Origin: Streptomyces sp. NBC_00554
GTDB taxonomy: Bacteria; Actinomycetota; Actinomycetes; Streptomycetales; Streptomycetaceae
Assembly: GCF_041431135.1 (NCBI RefSeq)
Contig: NZ_CP107799.1
Span: 6,696,001-6,760,000, forward strand
Length of the DNA: 64,000 nt
Direction of reading: 5' to 3'
The notes under the pieces were generated by a model. That model did not search any database. It saw nothing but the letters and a program-made list of their open reading frames with translations, and was not told the origin of the DNA. The position numbers were made by a program, and so were the translations under genes. Positions 1 through 7,956 of this stretch are shown one piece after another. Each line of letters begins with the position of its first letter. Within the stretch, counting starts at the first letter, position 1.

Positions 1-441
1 ACTTTCCTCGCGACCCTCGCCGACCAGGCCAAGGGCGGCGACTACAAGACGGCACTGCTTCCCGTGCAGCAGGACGGCACCCTGAGCGAGGAGGCCACCG
101 ACAGCGTGGTCAAGGACGTGCTCGGAGGCACCGTGAAGAGCCCGGAGGAGGGCGCCGCCGTCCGCGTCGGCATCAAGAACGCCACCGGCGACAAGGACTT
201 CACCGAGAAGGCCCGCGTCGTCCTGGTCAACGGCGGCTACACCTTCCTGGACTCCGGCACGGCCGCCACCAGCCAGAGCGTGTCCCAGATCACATACGCC
301 GACGCCGCCCAGAAGGAGAACGCCGCCGAGGTCGCCAAGACCCTGGGGCTGCCCGCCACCTCGGTGAAGAAGGGCACGGTCACTTCCAACGCGGACGTGT
401 CCGTGGTCCTCGGCCAGGACTACGAGCCCTCGTCCTCGTAG
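1..441 (+). CDS. LCP/LytR-type cell-wall protein, C-terminal fragment (5' truncated by window)
   Basis: The reading frame is open from the first base and stops at 439-441, so only the last 146 residues are visible. They fit a LytR_C-type domain: an alternating beta/alpha pattern with the segment GIKNATG and a later KKGTVTSNADVSVVLG, typical of the C-terminal domain found after the LCP phosphotransferase core. LCP proteins attach anionic glycopolymers to peptidoglycan at the outer membrane face. The neighbour downstream is rsfS, and the order LCP gene then rsfS is common in Streptomyces. The catalytic LCP domain lies outside the window, so the call rests on the C-terminal domain and the context. 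Confidence 0.75.
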   Translation, partial: TFLATLADQAKGGDYKTALLPVQQDGTLSEEATDSVVKDVLGGTVKSPEEGAAVRVGIKNATGDKDFTEKARVVLVNGGYTFLDSGTAATSQSVSQITYADAAQKENAAEVAKTLGLPATSVKKGTVTSNADVSVVLGQDYEPSSS

Positions 442-465
442 ACAGGACGCGGGAGAGGGCGCCCG

Positions 466-495
466 CCCCGGGACGGTCGACGAGCCGTCCCGGGG
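466..495 (+). terminator. Strong hairpin after the LCP gene
   Basis: Perfect 11-bp stem CCCCGGGACGG / CCGTCCCGGGG with an 8-nt loop, 25 bp after the stop codon. There is no U-tract, as is usual for Streptomyces terminators. It separates the LCP gene from rsfS. Confidence 0.6.
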
Positions 496-610
496 ACGGC
501 CGGCGGCCTGTACCGGGGCGCCGGGGGCAGGGCCGGAGAAACGCGTGGGGTGTCGTCGGCGGTCCGTGAGACCCTTGAGTCATTACTGACCGCCTACGGA
601 AAGCCGCGTA

Positions 611-1054
611 GTGACCGCCACGGACCGCTCCATCGAGCTCATCAAGACCGCCGCACAGGCGGCCGCCGACAAGCTCGCGCACGACATCATCGCGTACGAC
701 GTCAGCGACGTACTTTCGATCACCGACGCCTTCCTGCTGGCGTCCGCTCCCAACGACCGCCAGGTCAAGTCGATCGTCGACGAGATCGAGGAGCGGCTGA
801 ACAAGGAGCTCGGCACCAAGCCGGTGCGCCGCGAGGGCGACCGCGAGGCCCGCTGGGTGCTGCTCGACTACGTCGACATCGTGGTGCACGTGCAGCACAG
901 CGAGGAGCGTGTCTTCTACGCCCTCGAGCGGCTGTGGAAGGACTGCCCGGAGCTGGACCTGCCCGCCGACGCCCTGGCGACCCGAGGCAAGGGCGCCGAG
1001 CACGCCAAGCTCCAGGATGCGGAGGACGCCGCCGAGCTCGGAGAGCTCCGGTGA
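611..1054 (+). CDS. rsfS: Ribosome silencing factor RsfS (Iojap/YbeB)
   Basis: 147 residues. RsfS binds ribosomal protein uL14 and blocks subunit joining, lowering translation in starvation. The sequence carries the family core: an N-terminal helix followed by DIIAYDVSDVLSITDAFLL, then APNDRQVKSIVDEIEERL, and the conserved REGDREARWVLLDYVDIVVHV stretch around residues 75-95. The GTG start at 611 gives the usual N-terminus. The stop codon overlaps the GTG of the next gene by 4 bp (GTGA), indicating translational coupling. The C-terminus carries an acidic tail beyond the domain, common in actinobacteria. Confidence 0.95.
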   Translation: MTATDRSIELIKTAAQAAADKLAHDIIAYDVSDVLSITDAFLLASAPNDRQVKSIVDEIEERLNKELGTKPVRREGDREARWVLLDYVDIVVHVQHSEERVFYALERLWKDCPELDLPADALATRGKGAEHAKLQDAEDAAELGELR

Positions 1055-1722
1055 CCGCCGCGGGCGCCGAGGCCGGGAAGAAGCCCGGCCGGGGCCGCCG
1101 CGTCATCCTCTGGCGGCACGGCCAGACGTCCTGGAACGTCGAGCGGCGCTTCCAGGGCACGACGAACGTCGAGCTGACCGAGACCGGCATCGGCCAGGCC
1201 CGCCGCGCCGCTCGGCTGCTCGCCTCGCTGAAGCCCGACGTGATCGTCGCCTCGGACCTCAAGCGCGCCGCCGACACGGCCGCCGAGCTCTCCGTACTCA
1301 CCGGCCTCGACGTCACCCACGACGAGGGCCTGCGTGAGACCTACGCGGGCGTCTGGCAGGGGCTGACGCACAACGAGATCATCGCCCGGCACGGCGAGGA
1401 GTACGCCGCCTGGAAGCGCGGAGAGCCCGTCCGCCGCGGTGGAGGCGAACTGGAGAGCGAGGTCGCCGACCGCGCTGCCCCCGTGGTGCTGCGGCATGCC
1501 GAAAAGCTCCCCGACGACGGCACCCTCGTGATCGTCAGCCACGGCGGCACGATCCGCACCACCATCGGCCGTCTCCTCGGTCTGGAATCCCAGCACTGGG
1601 AGAGCCTCGGCGGGCTCTCCAACTGCTGCTGGTCCGTCCTCGGAGAGGGCGCCCGAGGCTGGCGACTCCTGGAGCACAACGCCGGCACGCTGCCGGAGCC
1701 GGTGCTCGGCGACGACGACTGA
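1051..1722 (+). CDS. Histidine phosphatase family protein (phosphoglycerate-mutase-like)
   Basis: 223 residues. The catalytic histidine lies in the RHGQTSWN motif near residue 21, the second conserved His in VIVSHGGTIR near residue 160, and LRETYAGVWQGLT supplies the catalytic Glu region, so the enzyme looks active. Family members are broad phosphomonoesterases; the substrate cannot be read from sequence. The gene starts with a GTG that overlaps the rsfS stop, so the two are co-transcribed and probably translationally coupled. Longer in-frame readings upstream overlap rsfS and are not credible. Confidence 0.88.
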   Translation: MTAAGAEAGKKPGRGRRVILWRHGQTSWNVERRFQGTTNVELTETGIGQARRAARLLASLKPDVIVASDLKRAADTAAELSVLTGLDVTHDEGLRETYAGVWQGLTHNEIIARHGEEYAAWKRGEPVRRGGGELESEVADRAAPVVLRHAEKLPDDGTLVIVSHGGTIRTTIGRLLGLESQHWESLGGLSNCCWSVLGEGARGWRLLEHNAGTLPEPVLGDDD

Positions 1723-1790
1723 GCGGCCCCTGTCCGGTCCCGCGGACCCGTCGGGACCGGATTTCACTTTCCGGCTGGTCGCAGGCTAAA

Positions 1791-1824
1791 GTTCTTCTTG
1801 TTCGCCCCGCCGGGCGGGAAGAAC
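1791..1824 (+). other. Stem-loop just upstream of tRNA-Ala
   Basis: Inverted repeat GTTCTTC / GAAGAAC enclosing a small GCCC/GGGC stem, ending 4 nt before the tRNA. It probably forms in the 5' leader of the precursor tRNA. A TAAAGT box just upstream (1787-1792) may be the -10, but no convincing -35 is seen. Confidence 0.35.
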
Positions 1825-1828
1825 ACAC

Positions 1829-1901
1829 GGGGCTATAGCTCAGTTGGTAGAGCGCCTGCATGGCATGCAGGAGGTCAGGAGTTCAATTCTCCTTAGCTCC
1901 A
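1829..1901 (+). tRNA. tRNA-Ala (anticodon GGC)
   Basis: 73 nt. The acceptor stem GGGGCTA pairs with TAGCTCC and is followed by discriminator A; the D arm is GCTC..GAGC; the anticodon arm CCTGC-ATGGCAT-GCAGG gives anticodon GGC (reads GCC); the T arm contains GTTCAATTC. CCA is not encoded. An identical copy lies at 6215-6287. Confidence 0.96.
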
Positions 1902-1944
1902 CAGATCGACTCTTTTGAGTTGTCAAAGATCAGTGGTGAATGAT

Positions 1945-1972
1945 CCCGTTCCCGTCAGGGGACGGGGTTTTT
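1945..1972 (+). terminator. Rho-independent terminator after tRNA-Ala
   Basis: 9-bp stem CCCGTTCCC / GGGGACGGG (one G-U pair), loop GTCA, followed by TTTTTC. It also lies just past the stop of the convergent regulator gene at 1987, so it may serve both strands. Confidence 0.8.
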
Positions 1973-1986
1973 CGTTGTCTGGACAG

Positions 1987-2850
1987 TTATGTCTGAACAG
2001 CTGCCGGTGCCGCCCGCAGGTCGCGGAGTCGTGCCGTCCGCAGATGCGTCTCCTCGTCGTCCGGCTGGTAGACCACGATCCGGCACTCGGACATGCCGTG
2101 GATCGACAGCGAGACGGACGTCATCCGCATCTCACCGACCGCCGTGTGCCGGAACGTCTTCACCCGCGAACCGGGCTGCGCCACATCGCCGACGCTCCAC
2201 AGCCGGGCGAAGAGAGGGCTGGCCTCCGACAGCCTGCGTATGAAGTCCTCCCAGACTGGTTCGCCCGCATGGAGCCCGTACGACGAGCGCAGTGTCGCCA
2301 CCATCACCGGGAGCTCGGTGTCCCGGAACACCAGCGGACAGTCGGGCTCGGGCATCGTGAACAGCGTCCACAGCGCGTTGTACGACCGGGTCTTGAGGGC
2401 GCCCGGCACGAAGAACACGTCGCGGTAGGCGGGGTTGGTGGCGAGGATGTCGAACCGTGAGTTGTAGACCACCGCCGGGTGCGGGTCGAGGGCGTCGAGG
2501 ATGCTCTGGACCTGCGGGCCCACGGCTCGCGCGGCGGTCTGGGGATCCGGCTCGTACGGCACCTCGGCCAGGTGGTACAGATGCTCGCGCTCCGGCTGGT
2601 CGAGGCGCAGCGTGCGCGCCACTGCGTCCAGGACCTGCGCGGACGCGTTGATCGGGCGTCCCTGCTCCAGCCACGTGTACCAGGTGACGCCGACGCCGGA
2701 GAGCTGCGCGACCTCTTCGCGGCGCAGCCCGGGTGTGCGGCGCCGGAAGCCCGGCGGCATCCCCACGTCGGCGGGTGTCACCCGCGCCCGCCTGCCGCGC
2801 AGGAAGGCGGCCAGCTCCGGCCTGCGGCGCTGTGCCGTGTTCATCGGCAT
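1987..2850 (-). CDS. XRE-family helix-turn-helix regulator with MmyB-like ligand-binding domain
   Basis: 287 residues from the ATG at 2850, which has a GGGGG ribosome site 5 nt upstream; alternatives are 2844 and 2943. The N-terminal HTH contains the family signature RRRTPGLRREEVAQLSGVG..WYTWLEQG, and the remaining ~180 residues are the MmyB-like LBD (AHPAVVYNSRFDILATN-type segment). Such proteins are usually local repressors of divergent transporter or oxidoreductase genes. It is divergent from the MFS exporter at 2964 with a 113-bp shared promoter region, so regulation of that exporter is the natural inference. A similar pair lies at 57.6-60 kb. Confidence 0.88.
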   Translation of the reverse strand: MPMNTAQRRRPELAAFLRGRRARVTPADVGMPPGFRRRTPGLRREEVAQLSGVGVTWYTWLEQGRPINASAQVLDAVARTLRLDQPEREHLYHLAEVPYEPDPQTAARAVGPQVQSILDALDPHPAVVYNSRFDILATNPAYRDVFFVPGALKTRSYNALWTLFTMPEPDCPLVFRDTELPVMVATLRSSYGLHAGEPVWEDFIRRLSEASPLFARLWSVGDVAQPGSRVKTFRHTAVGEMRMTSVSLSIHGMSECRIVVYQPDDEETHLRTARLRDLRAAPAAVQT

Positions 2851-2898
2851 CACATCCCCCGTCACCCATCGTCCGTGCTCGGCCCGTCCGCTGCCAGG

Positions 2899-2915
2899 TG
2901 CTGTCAGTACCAGCA
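2899..2915. promoter_or_regulatory. Candidate operator between the XRE and MFS genes
   Basis: Short dyad TGCTG-N7-CAGCA in the 113-bp divergent promoter region. It is weak on its own; position is the main support. The equivalent region of the second XRE/MFS pair holds a much stronger dyad (59085-59103). Confidence 0.3.
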
Positions 2916-2963
2916 TCGGCGGGCTCTCGTTACCCGTATCCACTCGCCGTCAGGCTCGATGCC

Positions 2964-4433
2964 ATGACGACGACAACCCCCTCGGGACCAGGTCCTGCAG
3001 CAGGTCCAAGTCCTGTGACCAGTAAAGCCCCTGGCACTGACAATCGCCCCGGACGGCTGCTCGCGGTGGTGCTCGCGGCCCAGTTCATGGCACTGCTCGA
3101 CGTCTTCATCGTGAACGTCGCCGTGCCCACGATCGGTTCCGAACTCCACGCGTCCGGCGCGGGCCTGCAACTGGTGGTCGCCGGATACACCATCGCGTAC
3201 GCCGTGCTGCTGATCACCGGAGCGCGGCTGGGCGACCGGCTCGGCCACCGCCGTGTCTATCTGGCCGGGCTCGCCCTGTTCACGGCCGCGTCGCTGGCCT
3301 GCGGACTGGCGCAGGGCACCGGCGAGTTGATCGCCTTCCGGCTGGTTCAGGGTGCCGGGTCGGCCGTGATGATCCCGCAGGTACTCAGCCTCATCCAGCG
3401 CAACTTCAGCGGCGAGGCGCGAGCCCGGGCGCTCGGCGCGTACGCGGCCGTCCTCGCGACCGGTGCCGCGGCCGGGCAGGTGCTGGGAGGCGTCCTGGTC
3501 AGCGCGGACCTGTTCGGCACCAGCTGGCGGCCGGTGTTCCTGGTCAACGTGCCCGTGGGCGTCGTACTCCTGGCCGTCGGCCGACGCATACTGCCGCGGG
3601 ACGACGCGCGGGCCCTCGAGCGTTCGCGCGGCCTCGACCTGCCGGGGCTCGTCCTCCTCGCCGCCGCTGTCTCGCTGTTCACCGTGCCGCTCGTGCTGGG
3701 GCAGGAGGAGGACTGGCCGCTGTGGTCCTGGCTGTCGCTGGGCGCGGCCGCGGTGTGCTTCGGGCTGTTCTGTCTGTACGAGTCCCGCCTCGCCCGACGT
3801 GGCGGGGCGCCGCTGATCGCGCCGAGGGTGTTGCGGCAGCCCGGCGTCGGCCTCGCGGTCTTCCGGCTACTGGCCGTGATGGCCGTGAACGCCGGCTTCC
3901 TTTTCACACTCACGCTGCACATACAGGGCGGTCTCGGCTACAGCGCGCTGCGCGCGGGGCTCACCTTCGCACCGACCGCTGTGGTCTTCGGCCTGGTCGG
4001 TCTGACCTGGCGCAACTGGCCCGCGTCCTGGCAGCGCAGCCTGATTCCGGCCGGCTTCGCGCTCGCGGCGATCTCCGTTGCCGGTGTCGGACGTGTGCTG
4101 CGGGACGGAGGTGACGGCGGCCCGTGGCTGTACGTGGCGTTCGCGGGGGTGGGCGTGGGCCTCGCGCTCGGTTTCAGTCCCACCCTCACCAAGGCCCTGG
4201 CCACCGTCCGTGCCGAGGACGCGGCGGACGCCAGCGGGCTGCTCGCGACGGTCACCCAGCTCGGTCAGCTGATCGGTGTCGCGGCCTTCGGCACACTCTT
4301 CTTGAACCGGCTTGAGTCACTTGGGGCCCCCGGGGCGTATACCTCTGCGGACGCGCTCCTCGCGTGCATGTATGCGCTGGCCGGGACGGCCACGCTGGGT
4401 GCCGTGTCCGGACTGGTACGAAGGCGTCGCTGA
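2964..4433 (+). CDS. MFS transporter, DHA2 (14-TM) drug-exporter type
   Basis: 489 residues from the ATG at 2964. The protein has about 14 hydrophobic helices. Motif A is seen as GARLGDRLGHRRVYL after TM2, and the first helix carries FMALLDVFIVNVAVPTIG, the D/N pattern typical of EmrB/QacA-type proton antiporters. It probably exports an amphipathic compound across the inner membrane; the substrate is unknown. The gene is divergent from an XRE regulator, the common layout of an inducible exporter. An inverted repeat follows the stop codon. Confidence 0.9.
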   Translation: MTTTTPSGPGPAAGPSPVTSKAPGTDNRPGRLLAVVLAAQFMALLDVFIVNVAVPTIGSELHASGAGLQLVVAGYTIAYAVLLITGARLGDRLGHRRVYLAGLALFTAASLACGLAQGTGELIAFRLVQGAGSAVMIPQVLSLIQRNFSGEARARALGAYAAVLATGAAAGQVLGGVLVSADLFGTSWRPVFLVNVPVGVVLLAVGRRILPRDDARALERSRGLDLPGLVLLAAAVSLFTVPLVLGQEEDWPLWSWLSLGAAAVCFGLFCLYESRLARRGGAPLIAPRVLRQPGVGLAVFRLLAVMAVNAGFLFTLTLHIQGGLGYSALRAGLTFAPTAVVFGLVGLTWRNWPASWQRSLIPAGFALAAISVAGVGRVLRDGGDGGPWLYVAFAGVGVGLALGFSPTLTKALATVRAEDAADASGLLATVTQLGQLIGVAAFGTLFLNRLESLGAPGAYTSADALLACMYALAGTATLGAVSGLVRRRR

Positions 4434-4442
4434 CCGTATTGC

Positions 4443-4471
4443 TCCGGCCGTGGCAGAATCAAACGGCCGGA
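4443..4471 (+). terminator. Hairpin after the MFS gene
   Basis: Perfect 9-bp stem TCCGGCCGT / ACGGCCGGA with an 11-nt loop, 10 bp after the MFS stop codon, no U-tract. Confidence 0.5.
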
Positions 4472-4502
4472 AGGGGGCGCGGCCCGACGGGAGGGAGAAG
4501 CG

Positions 4503-4676
4503 ATGCCTGCGAGCATCCTCGAGGAGGTCGACGATCTCCTCGAAGCGGCACAGACACGCAGAAAAGTAACTCTCCTTGACTGCCCTTCCTGCGGATCGGT
4601 CCATGTCGCCCAGGTTCTCGGCGACAACGGCGGGATCTCCTACGTGTGCACGGCCTGCGGCCACAGCTGGAGCTGA
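4503..4676 (+). CDS. Small zinc-ribbon protein (57 aa)
   Basis: 57 residues, ATG at 4503 preceded by GGAGGGAG at good spacing. After an acidic N-terminal helix (LEEVDDLLEAA) come two knuckles, CPSCG (residues 27-31) and CTACG (49-53), ending HSWS. The spacing of about 18 residues between the CxxC pairs fits a single zinc ribbon. No function is known to me. The next zinc protein starts 3 bp after its stop, so the two are one transcription unit. Confidence 0.75.
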   Translation: MPASILEEVDDLLEAAQTRRKVTLLDCPSCGSVHVAQVLGDNGGISYVCTACGHSWS

Positions 4677-4679
4677 TCG

Positions 4680-4913
4680 ATGGGTGCGCACAGGCGAAAG
4701 TGCGATTGGTGCGGCAGTGGTACGCCAATCGTCCGCGACATGGAACCGGTCAACCACGACTACCAGTACTGGTGCGAGGAGTGCGCGCGGGCGCTGATCA
4801 TAAAAGGCGACCCGATCGAGACGTACCGCGAACTGGAGGGCGAGCCGATCTACGGCCGGCTCCTCGACGAGCACTGCACGCTCAAGCGGTTCTATTCGTT
4901 CGCGACAGCCTGA
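4680..4913 (+). CDS. Small zinc-finger-type protein (77 aa)
   Basis: 77 residues. One CxxC pair (CDWCG) lies near residue 8 and a second (CEECA) near residue 32, enough for one structural zinc site, followed by a mixed helix containing EGEPIYGRLLDEHC. It is coupled to the preceding 57-aa zinc ribbon with a 3-bp gap, so the two may form a complex. The 3' end overlaps the convergent glycosyltransferase gene by 32 bp. Small proteins of this kind are conserved in Streptomyces, but I know of no assigned role. Confidence 0.8.
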   Translation: MGAHRRKCDWCGSGTPIVRDMEPVNHDYQYWCEECARALIIKGDPIETYRELEGEPIYGRLLDEHCTLKRFYSFATA

Positions 4914-6105
4914 GCCCGGCGAGGGCCAGGAAAGCGGAACCGGCTCCTACGTAGAGGGCCGACAAGGTCAACTCTGCGCCGGTCTGGTGCAGTTCGAGCC
5001 TGCCCGGGCCGTGCGGCACCCACCACAGCGCGTACGAGCAGAAGGCCGGCGCCGTGCAGAGGGCGGCGGTCCGGCTGGCCGTCGCGAGGAGCAGCACCAT
5101 CGGTACGCACCACACCCAGTGGTGCGACCACGACACCGGGCTGACCAGCAGAGCCGTCACCGCACACGCGAGCACCGCCCAGGCCCGCCCTCCGCGCAGT
5201 TCCGCGGCCACGGCGAGAGCGAGGCCCGCCGCGCCCGCCACAGCCGCCGTGGCGGCCCACCAGACGCCGGGCTCCGTGGTGTGCAGCAGTCGGGCCAGGA
5301 CGCCGCGCAGCGACTGGTTCGCGGTGTCCTCGACGAGCCCCACGCGACCCGCCTCGAAGACCATGCGGGTCCAGAAGCGCCATGAGTCGTACGGCAGGAC
5401 GGCCGCCGCCAGCAGCGTCGCCCCGGCGAACGCGACGGCCGCCCCGCGCGCGTGCCGTAACCACGGCCCCGCGGAGCCCCGCCTCATGTACTCCACGGCG
5501 CCGGTGAGCAGGAGGAACACCGCGAAGAGCGCGGGCGTCAGTTTGATCGCCGCCGCGATGCCGATGCCCACTCCGGCCCAGCGGTGTCCGGGCCGGCGTG
5601 ACAGGTCCCACAGCACCAGTACGGCGAGCAGCAGATTGATCTGCCCGTACCGCAGTGTCGTCCACACCGGCTCGCACCACACGGCAGCCGCCGAGACCCA
5701 CCAGACGTGCTCCACGCGGGCGTGCCCGACGAGCCGCAGCGAGAGGGCCACGAACCTCACAAGAAGAGCCAGGTTTCCGACCGTTGCCAGGGTTCGCATG
5801 CTCGCCGTGTCCAGCAGCGTCAGCGGTGTGAACAGCAGCGCCGCGAACGGCGGGTAGGTGGTGGGCAGATGGGCCTCGGTCGTGCGCAGTGCGTAGAGGT
5901 CGCCGCCCGCGCGGACCGTCTCGCCCTCCGCCCGGTACACCATCAGGTCGATCATCGACACGTGCGCGGCCCGCTGCGCGCACCAGAAGGCCGCGAACGA
6001 CAGCAGGCACGCCCCCAGGGCGACGGGCACCCGGCGGCGGACACGGGGCGCGGCGATCACGGTCACGAAGGCCGACACTATCCCGCATATCCGTATTGTC
6101 CGCAC
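4882..6105 (-). CDS. GT87-family-like membrane mannosyltransferase (DUF2029)
   Basis: 407 residues from a GTG at 6105; the start is uncertain because no good ribosome site precedes it. About ten transmembrane segments are visible. Family marks of polyprenyl-phosphate-dependent GT-C enzymes are present: an acidic residue in the first large extracellular loop (LMVYRAEGE), TYPPFAALLF, YGQINLLLAVLVL, AAAIKLTPALF, and VSPVSWSHHWVW. These enzymes move mannose from polyprenyl phosphate to lipid or glycan acceptors on the outer face of the membrane. The gene is convergent with the zinc-finger pair and divergent from the second tRNA-Ala. Acceptor unknown. Confidence 0.85.
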   Translation of the reverse strand: MRTIRICGIVSAFVTVIAAPRVRRRVPVALGACLLSFAAFWCAQRAAHVSMIDLMVYRAEGETVRAGGDLYALRTTEAHLPTTYPPFAALLFTPLTLLDTASMRTLATVGNLALLVRFVALSLRLVGHARVEHVWWVSAAAVWCEPVWTTLRYGQINLLLAVLVLWDLSRRPGHRWAGVGIGIAAAIKLTPALFAVFLLLTGAVEYMRRGSAGPWLRHARGAAVAFAGATLLAAAVLPYDSWRFWTRMVFEAGRVGLVEDTANQSLRGVLARLLHTTEPGVWWAATAAVAGAAGLALAVAAELRGGRAWAVLACAVTALLVSPVSWSHHWVWCVPMVLLLATASRTAALCTAPAFCSYALWWVPHGPGRLELHQTGAELTLSALYVGAGSAFLALAGLRLSRTNRTA

Positions 6106-6154
6106 AGCACGGAAACGATTTGGTGGTGCACCCGGAGGACCGTGTAATGTTGGC

Positions 6155-6206
6155 GTCGCCGCCGGGGAAACCCGGGCGACACGGTCAAGATGCGGCTTCG
6201 CCGCAT
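6155..6206 (+). other. Two stem-loops upstream of the second tRNA-Ala
   Basis: GTCGCC-N14-GGCGAC (6155-6180) is followed by a perfect ATGCGGC-TTC-GCCGCAT hairpin (6190-6206), ending 8 nt before the tRNA. They probably fold in the 5' leader of the pre-tRNA; the first copy of the tRNA also has a leader hairpin of different sequence. Confidence 0.4.
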
Positions 6207-6214
6207 GACCACAA

Positions 6215-6287
6215 GGGGCTATAGCTCAGTTGGTAGAGCGCCTGCATGGCATGCAGGAGGTCAGGAGTTCAATTCTCCTTAGCTCCA
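6215..6287 (+). tRNA. tRNA-Ala (anticodon GGC), second identical copy
   Basis: 73 nt, identical base for base to the copy at 1829-1901, including the first flanking ACA at the 3' side; upstream flanks differ. Anticodon GGC. CCA is not encoded. Confidence 0.96.
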
Positions 6288-6297
6288 CAGACGTTGA

Positions 6298-6328
6298 AAG
6301 CGGGCCACCCGATCAGGGTGGCCCGCTT
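6298..6328. terminator. Bidirectional terminator between tRNA-Ala and the redox module
   Basis: Perfect 13-bp stem AAGCGGGCCACCC / GGGTGGCCCGCTT with loop GATCA, flanked by a CTTCGTGTT run on the + side. It lies between the tRNA (+) and the stop of the convergent gene at 6337 (-). Confidence 0.8.
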
Positions 6329-6336
6329 CTTCGTGT

Positions 6337-7956
6337 TCAGCGGCCGGAGCCGAGCGCCCGGCGGCCGCGCTTCTCGGAGAGCACGGGCAGGTTGTTGCGC
6401 GCCGGGGCGGAGGACCTGGTGTCCTCCTCGAGGCGCAGCGCCAGCGCCGGGCAGCGGCGTACGGCGCGCAGGGCCTTCGCCTCCGCGTAGCGGGGCACCG
6501 ATGCCTGCGCGACGGTGGGAAAGCCGTCGGCGCCCAGTTCGAAGACCTCGGGAAGGATGTCCGCGCACAGGCCGTGCCCACGGCACAGCGTCCAGTCGAC
6601 GTAGATCTTCTGGCGGGGAGGACCCGCCTCCAGCTGGTTCTGGCCGCCAGGGATGCCCGTCGGGGTCTGGCCGCCCTCGAAGAGCGGCAGAACGCCCTCC
6701 ACGGGCCTTCCGCAGCCGTTGCCGAGGACATGCGCGGCGAGGTCGTCGGTGAAGGCCTTGAGCGTCGACTCGATGAACATCGCGGAGCCGTCCGGGTGCG
6801 AGCACGCGCCGCGCCGCTTCACGGCCTTGGCGACCTGCTTCACGGCTTCCAGGGCGGCCGGGCCGCCGCCGTTGAGGATGTCCTCCAGGCCGCGCGCCGC
6901 GGCGGGCAGACCGAGGTAGCAGGGACCGCACTGTCCCGCGCTCTCCTCGGCCAGCCACTGCGCCACTCGCAGTGACTCACCGAGGGGGCAGGTCTGCTGG
7001 GTGATCGGGAGGATCGCGCCGGCGCCGAGGGCGCCGCCCACCGCGTCCAGGTTGTTGCGCGAGACGATCGCCTCGTTGACCGTCGCCGCGTCCAGCCACT
7101 TGCCGTGGTATCCGCCGGTCAGCACACCTTGCGGCATGGGCGGGGCGCCCGCGAGCTGGAGCACGTACCGCAGCGGTACACCGGTCGGGACCTCGATCAC
7201 CATGGGGCGGGCGACGGCGCCGGAGACGGTCAGCATGACGGTGCCGGGCTCGTCGTACAGACCGGTGTTGCGGTAGCGGTCGGGGCCGATGCGGGCCGCG
7301 ATGGCCAGCTGGGCGAACGTCTCGGCGTTGGACAGCAGCGTGGGCGCGCCGCCGACACCGGTCTGCGACGCGCTGATCTTGCGGCCGGGCGGGATGGCCG
7401 GGCCGCCGTCGATGGAACGGATCAGCGAGGCCGCCGCTCCGGTCACCATGCGCACCGGATTGCGCTGCACGCGCGCGCGGAGGGGTGATCCGCGGCGGTT
7501 GCTCAGGCCGCGCTCGGCCAGCGCGGCCTCCATGGACCGCTGGGTGGACTCACGGGTCACGCCGATCACGAGGGTGCGGGCGCCCATGGCCTCCGCGGCC
7601 AGCAGCGCGCCGTCCAGGATGAGGTGCGGGGCTCGGTTGATGAGCACCGTGTCCTTGCGGCAGGCGGGTTCGTCCTCGCTTCCGTTGACGACCACCACGG
7701 GGCGGATGCCCTTCTTGATGGCCGATTCCGCCACGGAGCGCAGTTTCTTGGCGAAGGGGAAGCCCGCGCCGCCGCGGCCCTTCAGGGAGATCGCTTCGGC
7801 GAGGCCCGCGAGTTGCTCGCCGCCCATGGGTTCGAGCGGCCCGTGCACCTTGAGGTGCATCGGGAGATCGAGTCGTTCAACCAGGTCGAAACCCGACGTG
7901 AGCTGCGGAAGTCCGACGACGCGGACTTCCGGGACGTCGGGTAGGGCCTCGTTCAC
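6337..7956 (-). CDS. NuoF-like flavoprotein fused to a C-terminal 3Fe-4S ferredoxin domain
   Basis: 539 residues. The N-terminal two thirds resemble NADH:quinone oxidoreductase subunit F: the FMN/NAD site region LKGRGGAGFPFAKK near residue 57, VVVNGSEDEPACRKD, an SLBB-like section, and a 4Fe-4S segment with CPLGES, CGPCYLG and CSHPDG cysteines. The last ~90 residues are a ferredoxin of the CRGHGLC...CP type that binds a 3Fe-4S or 4Fe-4S cluster. The stop of the upstream membrane cytochrome gene overlaps its start by 4 bp, so the two probably form a membrane-tethered electron-transfer complex. Donor and acceptor are not known. Confidence 0.85.
   Translation of the reverse strand: MNEALPDVPEVRVVGLPQLTSGFDLVERLDLPMHLKVHGPLEPMGGEQLAGLAEAISLKGRGGAGFPFAKKLRSVAESAIKKGIRPVVVVNGSEDEPACRKDTVLINRAPHLILDGALLAAEAMGARTLVIGVTRESTQRSMEAALAERGLSNRRGSPLRARVQRNPVRMVTGAAASLIRSIDGGPAIPPGRKISASQTGVGGAPTLLSNAETFAQLAIAARIGPDRYRNTGLYDEPGTVMLTVSGAVARPMVIEVPTGVPLRYVLQLAGAPPMPQGVLTGGYHGKWLDAATVNEAIVSRNNLDAVGGALGAGAILPITQQTCPLGESLRVAQWLAEESAGQCGPCYLGLPAAARGLEDILNGGGPAALEAVKQVAKAVKRRGACSHPDGSAMFIESTLKAFTDDLAAHVLGNGCGRPVEGVLPLFEGGQTPTGIPGGQNQLEAGPPRQKIYVDWTLCRGHGLCADILPEVFELGADGFPTVAQASVPRYAEAKALRAVRRCPALALRLEEDTRSSAPARNNLPVLSEKRGRRALGSGR

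Noticed and set aside
1829..6287. Integrative element between the two tRNA-Ala genes
   Set aside because: No integrase or att-like duplication beyond the tRNAs, and base composition and codon use match the surroundings.
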